Assembly (NCBI GenBank): GCA_028816945.1
Contig: JAPPQG010000184.1
Location: 1-8,682, forward strand
Length of the DNA: 8,682 nt
From: Alphaproteobacteria bacterium
Lineage (GTDB): Bacteria > Pseudomonadota > Alphaproteobacteria > RS24
Direction: 5' to 3'
Under the pieces are notes generated by a model, which saw only the letters and a list, made by a program, of their open reading frames with translations, made no database searches and had not been told where the DNA came from. The position numbers and the translations under genes were made by a program. The number at the start of each line of letters is the position of its first letter. The first letter of the stretch is position 1. Below are positions 1 through 4,052 of this stretch, in pieces.

Positions 1-284
1 GTTAAAATAGCATCATTATATTTATTCTGCCGATAATAAGCATAAGCCGACATAACCATCGCGCGGCGCGCCCATTTTGAATAAGGGTGTTGGCGTTCGA
101 CTTCGTCAAACTCCAATGCAGCAATACGGAAATCGCCTTTTTCAAGCGCGTCATGCGCGGCATTGTAAATTTCCTCAACACTGCGCTCAATATAGACAAT
201 TTCCTCCCCATCTTTTGAGCAAGCCACAAAGAGTAGCAAAGATAAAACAGCAAGCAGGCTAGAAAGTCTAAAACAGCGAGTCAT
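1..284 (-). CDS. bamD: Outer-membrane assembly lipoprotein BamD (ComL), 5' part only
   Basis: This is the N-terminal 94 residues; the gene runs off the low-coordinate edge. BamD is the periplasmic TPR lipoprotein of the BAM complex, which folds beta-barrel proteins into the outer membrane. The start is followed by a basic n-region and a hydrophobic stretch (residues 7-21) ending in FVAC, so Cys22 is the likely lipidated residue; Phe at -3 is a slightly unusual lipobox. From about residue 37, IYNAAHDALEKGDF followed by AALEFDEVERQHPYSKWA is the first TPR-type helical pair and matches BamD/ComL family wording, including the conserved HPYS. It lies 153 bp after lpxC, the usual alphaproteobacterial neighbour. 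No Shine-Dalgarno is visible before this ATG, where a 17-bp tandem duplication sits instead. The family assignment is firm; the exact start is less so. Confidence 0.9.
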   Translation of the reverse strand, partial: MTRCFRLSSLLAVLSLLLFVACSKDGEEIVYIERSVEEIYNAAHDALEKGDFRIAALEFDEVERQHPYSKWARRAMVMSAYAYYRQNKYNDAIL

Positions 285-285
285 G

Positions 286-319
286 ATAGTGTGAATATGG
301 TAATAGTGTGAATATGGTA
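286..319. repeat. Perfect 17-bp tandem duplication just upstream of bamD
   Basis: Two identical abutting copies of ATAGTGTGAATATGGTA (286-302 and 303-319). They begin two bases upstream of the bamD start codon, so they fill the place where a ribosome binding site would sit. On the coding strand the unit reads TACCATATTCACACTAT and holds no purine-rich SD. Confidence 0.9.
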
Positions 320-340
320 AAACTATATCATAGGGTTGAT

Positions 341-362
341 AGGCTAATAGATGACATAGCCT
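341..362 (-). other. Short hairpin in the lpxC-bamD gap
   Basis: AGGCTA (341-346) and TAGCCT (357-362) form a perfect 6-bp stem with a 10-nt loop. No U-tract follows on either strand, so this is not a standard terminator. It could be chance or part of the bamD leader. Confidence 0.3.
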
Positions 363-383
363 AAACTGTTATTTTACATATAA

Positions 384-404
384 AGGGTGGCTTTGCCTAG
401 CCCT
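384..404 (-). terminator. Weak possible terminator hairpin after lpxC
   Basis: Read on the minus strand, AGGG pairs with CCCT and GGC with GCC around an AAA loop, with an internal 3x1 mismatch. A short TTATAT follows. It lies about 34 nt after the lpxC stop. The stem is short and broken and the T-tract is poor, so lpxC and bamD may well be co-transcribed. Confidence 0.25.
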
Positions 405-437
405 ATTTAATGGCTTGATATTATTGATTAGCAGTGC

Positions 438-1460
438 CTATTCAGCGGCAACCACAAGGCCTAATTCTTGTTCCAAAGAGACAATTTCAAAAGCATCTTG
501 GCGGGAAAATAAGGCATGGAGGAGTTTATTATGTTGCGCATGGCCTGATTTAACGCCTTGATAACGGCCAATAATACGCAAACCAGCAAGATAAAGGTCG
601 CCAACCGCATCTAATAATTTATGCAGAACAAATTCATCGGGGGAACGCAAGCCTTCTTCATTTAGGATTTTGTTGCCGTCTAACACAATCGCATTTTCTA
701 GTGAGCCGCCAAGCGCAAGACCTGCGCTATGCATGGATTGGACATCTTCTAGCATGCCAAATGTGCGGGCTTGTGCTAATTTACGGCTAAACCCGTCATT
801 TATCAAATCAATGCATGCCGATTGCTTGCCGATAATGGGATTATCAAAGTCAATTTCAGCCTCAAAGATGCACGATGTATCAGGCAAGAGAGCGCAAGAA
901 TGGTCGCCTGCCTCAACACGCACAGGGCGCTTAATGCAAATCATGCGGCGGGCGCGGGCAAGTTCGGTTTTGCCTGCCTCAATTAGTAAATCAACGAAAT
1001 CTTGTGCGCTACCATCCATAACAGGCACTTCTGGCCCGTCAATTTCAATAAAGGCATTATCAATGCCCATGCCTGACAAAGCGGCCATAAGATGTTCGAC
1101 TGTGCTGACCGAATGGCCGAAATGATTGCCGATGACTGTGTGTAAAGTCACTTGGCAAACATGGGTAAAGAGGGCGGGGATAATCGATTCAGCGCGGTTT
1201 TTAATATCGGTGCGGATGAAAACAATGCCTGTATCGGCGCCTGCGGGTCGTATTTTGAAACGTGTTTCAGCACCACTATGCAGGCCTGTTCCTTTGCAAC
1301 TTATAGGCTTGGCTATGGTTGTTTGCCAAATGCCACACGCCTGACCGATATAGGCAGCTAGGCTTGTGGGCGTATAGTTTGTACGCATTTGGCTTATGGC
1401 CGCGGCGGGTTGTGCCGCTTCTTGCTCCGCTAATGCTGTTTTATAGCCTACAAATTCCAT
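438..1460 (-). CDS. lpxC: UDP-3-O-acyl-N-acetylglucosamine deacetylase LpxC
   Basis: LpxC is the zinc-dependent cytoplasmic deacetylase that performs the committed step of lipid A synthesis. All catalytic landmarks are visible: STVEHLMAAL with Glu122/His123 (general base and zinc ligand), ARTFG with Thr233, the zinc motif HKLLDAVGD with His280 and Asp284, and SGHAQHNKLL with His307. These run 42-44 residues ahead of the E. coli numbering (78/79, 191, 238, 242, 265). The difference is an N-terminal Ala/Gln-rich extension of about 44 residues before the usual start of the fold near IWQTTIAKPI. The upstream start is supported by GGGAG five bases before ATG, while the internal Met25 has no SD. 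The gene follows ftsZ after a 349-bp gap rich in repeats and GANTC sites, so it probably has its own promoter. Confidence 0.96.
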   Translation of the reverse strand: MEFVGYKTALAEQEAAQPAAAISQMRTNYTPTSLAAYIGQACGIWQTTIAKPISCKGTGLHSGAETRFKIRPAGADTGIVFIRTDIKNRAESIIPALFTHVCQVTLHTVIGNHFGHSVSTVEHLMAALSGMGIDNAFIEIDGPEVPVMDGSAQDFVDLLIEAGKTELARARRMICIKRPVRVEAGDHSCALLPDTSCIFEAEIDFDNPIIGKQSACIDLINDGFSRKLAQARTFGMLEDVQSMHSAGLALGGSLENAIVLDGNKILNEEGLRSPDEFVLHKLLDAVGDLYLAGLRIIGRYQGVKSGHAQHNKLLHALFSRQDAFEIVSLEQELGLVVAAE

Positions 1461-1465
1461 TTTGA

Positions 1466-1470
1466 CTCCC
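1466..1470 (-). promoter_or_regulatory. lpxC ribosome binding site (decides the start)
   Basis: On the minus strand GGGAG is followed by TCAAA and then ATG, a 5-nt spacing. This supports the long form of LpxC. A GACTC (GANTC) site at 1464-1468 overlaps the SD. Confidence 0.75.
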
Positions 1471-1479
1471 GTATCTCAT

Positions 1480-1509
1480 TCAATTATTATAGTCTCAATT
1501 ATTATAGTC
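1480..1509. repeat. 15-bp tandem duplication carrying a -10-like box
   Basis: Two perfect copies of TCAATTATTATAGTC (1480-1494, 1495-1509) with a partial third copy starting at 1510. On the minus strand each copy contains TATAAT, at 1486-1491 and 1501-1506. Confidence 0.9.
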
Positions 1510-1513
1510 TCAT
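1486..1513 (-). promoter_or_regulatory. Candidate sigma-70-type promoter of lpxC
   Basis: A consensus TATAAT lies at 1486-1491, 25 nt before the lpxC start, giving a short leader that keeps the GGGAG. ATGAGA at 1508-1513, 16 bp further up, is a 4-of-6 match to TTGACA. A second TATAAT lies 15 bp upstream from the tandem duplication. The -10 is good and the -35 poor; the AT-rich setting makes a chance match possible. Confidence 0.4.
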
Positions 1514-1529
1514 TATGTTAGCCAACTTT

Positions 1530-1589
1530 ATTTGACTCACTTCTATTTGAGTCACTTCCATTTGACTCACTTCTATTTGACCCATTTAT
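1530..1589. repeat. Four 15-bp tandem repeats with GANTC sites upstream of lpxC
   Basis: Abutting units ATTTGACTCACTTCT (1530-1544), ATTTGAGTCACTTCC (1545-1559), ATTTGACTCACTTCT (1560-1574) and a decayed ATTTGACCCATTTAT (1575-1589). The first three each hold one GANTC, the CcrM methylation target, spaced exactly 15 bp apart (1534, 1549, 1564). Further GANTC sites lie at 1464 (in the lpxC SD) and 1634. The minus-strand unit resembles the lpxC initiation region (AGTCAAATGG against AGTCAAAATGG), so the array may have arisen by copying that site. Confidence 0.9.
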
Positions 1590-1621
1590 CAAACCCAACC
1601 CTGTATCAAACCCAACCCTGT
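1588..1621. repeat. Perfect 17-bp tandem duplication
   Basis: ATCAAACCCAACCCTGT occurs twice without interruption (1588-1604, 1605-1621), abutting the 15-bp array. On the minus strand it is GT-rich (ACAGGGTTGGGTTTGAT). No function is recognised. Confidence 0.9.
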
Positions 1622-1683
1622 TTGGCTGGTGGCGAATCAATAAAGTGGCCTCAATGGTGTTTTACAAAATTGGGATTTAATAG

Positions 1684-1721
1684 ACAAATAACACTTTGTT
1701 GCATATTGTTACATTATTTGT
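1684..1721. other. AT-rich inverted repeat in the ftsZ-lpxC gap
   Basis: ACAAATAA (1684-1691) and TTATTTGT (1714-1721) are perfect 8-bp inverted arms 22 bp apart. The interval also carries TTGTTACA twice, 12 bp apart (1706-1713, 1718-1725). It could be a protein-binding site or a weak hairpin. It lies far from the lpxC start (over 220 bp). Confidence 0.4.
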
Positions 1722-1737
1722 TACAGGTCAGGCGGCA

Positions 1738-1760
1738 GGATACAGGCTGTGCCTGTACCC
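1738..1760 (-). other. Strong hairpin 50 nt after ftsZ
   Basis: On the minus strand GGGTACAGGC and GCCTGTATCC form a 10-bp stem with one G-U pair and an ACA loop. GCGG and CCGC just outside could extend it across a small bulge. No U-tract follows on the minus strand, and only TATTTTA on the plus strand, so it is not a textbook intrinsic terminator. It is the only strong hairpin seen between ftsZ and lpxC. It may terminate, pause or stabilise the ftsZ 3' end. Confidence 0.55.
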
Positions 1761-1809
1761 CGCTATTTTACTGCCTTTTAGCTAAGCTTTTTGTGCGCTT
1801 TAACCGCCC

Positions 1810-3783
1810 TTAATCACTTTGACGACGCAAAAAGGCGGGAATATCCAACTGCGCATCATCATAGCCGCCGCTGGCCATATTAGATGACATATCCGCCTGC
1901 ATAATAGGCGCGGTTGGCTGTTCCTCACCCTGTGACGGCTGGATAGTTTGTTCTGCTTCCGCTTGTGCCACTTGTGAAGTCTCGACTTGTGGCGTTGCCT
2001 CTTGTGGCGTCTCGACTTGTGAAGTCTCTGCCTGTGAAGTCTCTGCTTGCGGCGTCTCGACTTGCGAAGTCTCGACTTGTGGCGGTGCCGCTTGCGAAGT
2101 CTCGACTTGCGGCGTCTCTGCCTGCGGGGGTTCCATTTGTGGTAACGCCACTTGTGGAGGTTCCTCTTTTGGTGTTTCCACTTGTGGCGGTGCCACTTGT
2201 GGCGACGCCACTTCCCCCTGTGGTGCTTCCATTTGCGAAGTCTCAACTTGTTGAGTCTCTGCCTGCGGTGTTTCCACTTGTGGCCGCGCCACTTGTGGCG
2301 GTGCCACTTTGTGGGCGGCGGGTTGCGGCACAGCCTGTTCAGCTGGTTGTTCAACAATCGGCGGTTCAACAAATGGCTGTTCAGCGGGCGGTTCTATATC
2401 GCTATTTTCATCACGCCCGCGCAAAACACGGTCAAGAAAAGAGCGATGGCGTTTAGGCAATGGCCTTTGTTCTGGCCGCTCTGGCACATCGGTGAGAAAA
2501 GAGGGAATGTTATTTTCCGTCTCACTCTCACGCCCGCCTTTATCAGCCCGTTTTTCATCATCCATTTTGGCTGTTTCGGCACGAGTCGCATTATCCGCTA
2601 AATTATCTGCCATAGTCGGCATAGCAGGCATAGCGGTACTATTTTCTGCTTCTTCGGCTTCTGTGGCGTCTGTTGCGTCTGTGGCTTCTGTTGCAAATTG
2701 TGATTCAGCCTGTGTGATAGGCGGGGCCGTTGTTTCAGGCGGTATGTTGGGCATGCTATCGCGCTTTGGCAATTTAACCAGACGCGGGCCGCGTGGTTTG
2801 GCATTTTCGCCCAATCCGTCCGACTCAATACCCGTTGCGACAACAGAAACCCGTATCGAGCCTTCAAGGCTTTCATCATAGATTGCCCCGATAATAATAT
2901 TGGCATTGGCAGCTACTTCCTGTTTGATACGGTTAGCCGCTTCATCCACTTCATAAAGGGTCATATCTTTTCCACCTGTAATGCTGATAAGCAAGCCCGT
3001 TGCGCCCTGCATAGAATCATCTTCTAATAAGGGGTTGGCAATCGCGGCTTCAGCGGCACCAATCGCCCGATTTTCACCTTCTTGCTCACCTGTCCCCATC
3101 ATGGCTTTACCCATCTCATTCATCACCATTTTAACATCGGCAAAATCGAGATTGATAAGCCCCGGCTTCGTCATTAAGTCAGTCACACTTGCCACGCCCG
3201 AATGCAATACTTCATCGGCAATCGCAAAGGCTTCGACAAATCCCGTTTTTTCATTGGCAACACGGAACAGGTTTTGGTTGGGGATAATAATAAGCGTATC
3301 CACTTCCTTTGTTAGTTCAGTAATGCCAATATCAGCGGATTGCATGCGGCGGGGGCCTTCAAAGTCAAAGGGTTTGGTTACAACCCCAATCGTTAAAATG
3401 CCCTGCTCTCGGCAAGCACGGGCAATAACAGGGGCTGCCCCTGTGCCTGTGCCGCCACCCATGCCAGCCGTTATAAAGACCATATGAGAGCCTTGAATCT
3501 GGTCGGCAATTTCAGCCATCGCCTCTTCGGCAGCCTCACGGCCTATATTGGGGTCAGAGCCGGCGCCTAGACCTTCGGTAAGTTGGACGCCCATTTGAAT
3601 ATGGCGTTCAGCTTCGCTACCTGCTAAGGCTTGCGCATCTGTATTGGCAACGACAAATTCAACGCCTTCAAGGCCTGCCTTTATCATATTATTTACTGCA
3701 TTGCCGCCAGCGCCGCCGACACCCATAACAGTAATACGCGGTTTAAGTTCCCTTTTCGGGGGTACAGTTAATTCAATAGACAT
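1810..3783 (-). CDS. ftsZ: Cell division GTPase FtsZ with a long repeat-rich C-terminal linker
   Basis: FtsZ is the tubulin-like GTPase that forms the Z ring and recruits the divisome. Residues 1-320 are an ordinary FtsZ core: the nucleotide-binding start [13 protein letters not shown] (21-33), the tubulin signature GGGTGTG (109-115), and the T7 catalytic loop NLDFAD (211-216). The protein ends with [10 protein letters not shown] (646-655), the alphaproteobacterial tail peptide that binds membrane tethers such as FtsA. Between them lies a linker of about 325 residues that makes the protein 657 aa, far above the roughly 380-590 aa usual for the family. The linker has an acidic Ala/Thr/Glu part (360-425), an internal IPSFL motif (426-430), a basic stretch (441-457) and 22 pentapeptide repeats (495-606). 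The start has AAAGGAG seven bases upstream. It is separated from ftsA by a 269-bp regulatory gap and from lpxC by 349 bp. Confidence 0.97.
   Translation of the reverse strand: MSIELTVPPKRELKPRITVMGVGGAGGNAVNNMIKAGLEGVEFVVANTDAQALAGSEAERHIQMGVQLTEGLGAGSDPNIGREAAEEAMAEIADQIQGSHMVFITAGMGGGTGTGAAPVIARACREQGILTIGVVTKPFDFEGPRRMQSADIGITELTKEVDTLIIIPNQNLFRVANEKTGFVEAFAIADEVLHSGVASVTDLMTKPGLINLDFADVKMVMNEMGKAMMGTGEQEGENRAIGAAEAAIANPLLEDDSMQGATGLLISITGGKDMTLYEVDEAANRIKQEVAANANIIIGAIYDESLEGSIRVSVVATGIESDGLGENAKPRGPRLVKLPKRDSMPNIPPETTAPPITQAESQFATEATDATDATEAEEAENSTAMPAMPTMADNLADNATRAETAKMDDEKRADKGGRESETENNIPSFLTDVPERPEQRPLPKRHRSFLDRVLRGRDENSDIEPPAEQPFVEPPIVEQPAEQAVPQPAAHKVAPPQVARPQVETPQAETQQVETSQMEAPQGEVASPQVAPPQVETPKEEPPQVALPQMEPPQAETPQVETSQAAPPQVETSQVETPQAETSQAETSQVETPQEATPQVETSQVAQAEAEQTIQPSQGEEQPTAPIMQADMSSNMASGGYDDAQLDIPAFLRRQSD
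1966..2301 (-). repeat. ftsZ linker repeat: 22 degenerate 15-bp units
   Basis: In-frame array encoding pentapeptides of the form [TPS]-[PS]-Q-[VA]-E, FtsZ residues 495-606, broken once by an extra Val-Ala after unit six. The commonest forms are [20 protein letters not shown] and PPQVE/PPQVA. The product is Pro, Gln, Glu, Val and Thr rich, with almost no basic residues (one Arg, one Lys), and is surely disordered. The array keeps both strands free of stops in other frames, which creates spurious long open frames there. Confidence 0.9.
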
Positions 3784-3790
3784 TGTTTTT

Positions 3791-3797
3791 CTCCTTT
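3791..3797 (-). promoter_or_regulatory. ftsZ ribosome binding site
   Basis: AAAGGAG lies 7 nt before the ftsZ ATG on the minus strand. It is the strongest SD in the window, consistent with FtsZ being the most abundant product here. Confidence 0.85.
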
Positions 3798-3800
3798 CAT

Positions 3801-3830
3801 TCTATGCAAGCCATTGGCGGCAAGCATAGA
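3801..3830 (-). other. Hairpin in the ftsZ 5' leader next to the SD
   Basis: TCTATGC (3801-3807) and GCATAGA (3824-3830) form a perfect 7-bp stem. GCC/GGC around AAT can add a second small stem inside the 16-nt loop. Its base ends three nucleotides before the AAAGGAG element. If transcribed in the leader, it could tune ftsZ translation or mRNA stability. Confidence 0.45.
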
Positions 3831-3858
3831 TTGGACGCTGTAAATCTGCCATTTCGCG

Positions 3859-3917
3859 TGATTCGCATAACTGATTCGCATGACTGATTCGCATGGAACG
3901 GCCTGACTGATTCGCAT
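3859..3917. promoter_or_regulatory. Cluster of four GANTC-containing repeats upstream of ftsZ
   Basis: TGATTCGCAT occurs at 3859-3868, 3872-3881, 3885-3894 and 3908-3917, a 13, 13 and 23 bp spacing. The last three extend as ACTGATTCGCAT. On the minus strand the unit is ATGCGAATCA. Each contains GATTC, a CcrM (GANTC) methylation site, at 3860, 3873, 3886 and 3909, lying 77-130 bp before the ftsZ start. In Caulobacter crescentus, ftsZ transcription is known to depend on GANTC methylation with the regulator GcrA. The clustered repeats suggest the same logic in amplified form; that role is inferred. Confidence 0.6.
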
Positions 3918-3973
3918 TAAATGGCATATTCGACGACTTACAGCAATTACAAATAGGCAAAATGCCCGATTTA

Positions 3974-3992
3974 GATATGCTAAACGCATATC
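3974..3992. promoter_or_regulatory. Palindromic operator-like site in the ftsA-ftsZ gap
   Basis: GATATGC, TAAAC, GCATATC: perfect 7-bp inverted arms with a 5-bp spacer. On the minus strand it sits mostly within the 17-bp interval between TTAACG (3993-3998) and TCTAAA (3970-3975), each a 4-of-6 match to sigma-70 elements. That would be a typical repressor-in-promoter layout. The promoter match is weak; it could also be a small 3' hairpin of ftsA, which ends about 60 bp upstream. Confidence 0.35.
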
Positions 3993-4052
3993 CGTTAAGG
4001 GAAGTTGTGTTATGATATGTATTTGTTGTGTCATAATGTCACTATCCCAATT

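Noticed and set aside
670..1344. Two plus-strand open frames within lpxC
   Set aside because: Antisense shadows of a clear, conserved LpxC reading frame.
1530..1621. CRISPR-like array
   Set aside because: Units of 15 and 17 bp abut directly without spacers, and no cas genes are near.
1532..1813. Plus-strand open frame across the ftsZ-lpxC gap
   Set aside because: Its N-terminus is only the translated 15-bp array, and the rest has no domain, SD or composition typical of a gene.
1800..2372. 190-codon open frame on the minus strand, Lys/Arg/His-rich
   Set aside because: It is the ftsZ linker repeat read in another frame. The repeat units lack stops in several frames, and the product is a simple echo of the 15-bp unit.
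1965..2456. Plus-strand open frame of 163 codons across the ftsZ repeats
   Set aside because: Antisense shadow of the same repeats; no SD and no recognisable protein.
3768..4034. 88-codon minus-strand frame filling the ftsA-ftsZ gap
   Set aside because: It runs through the 13-bp repeats, which are not a multiple of three, and over the ftsZ SD and start. No good SD and no recognisable domain.
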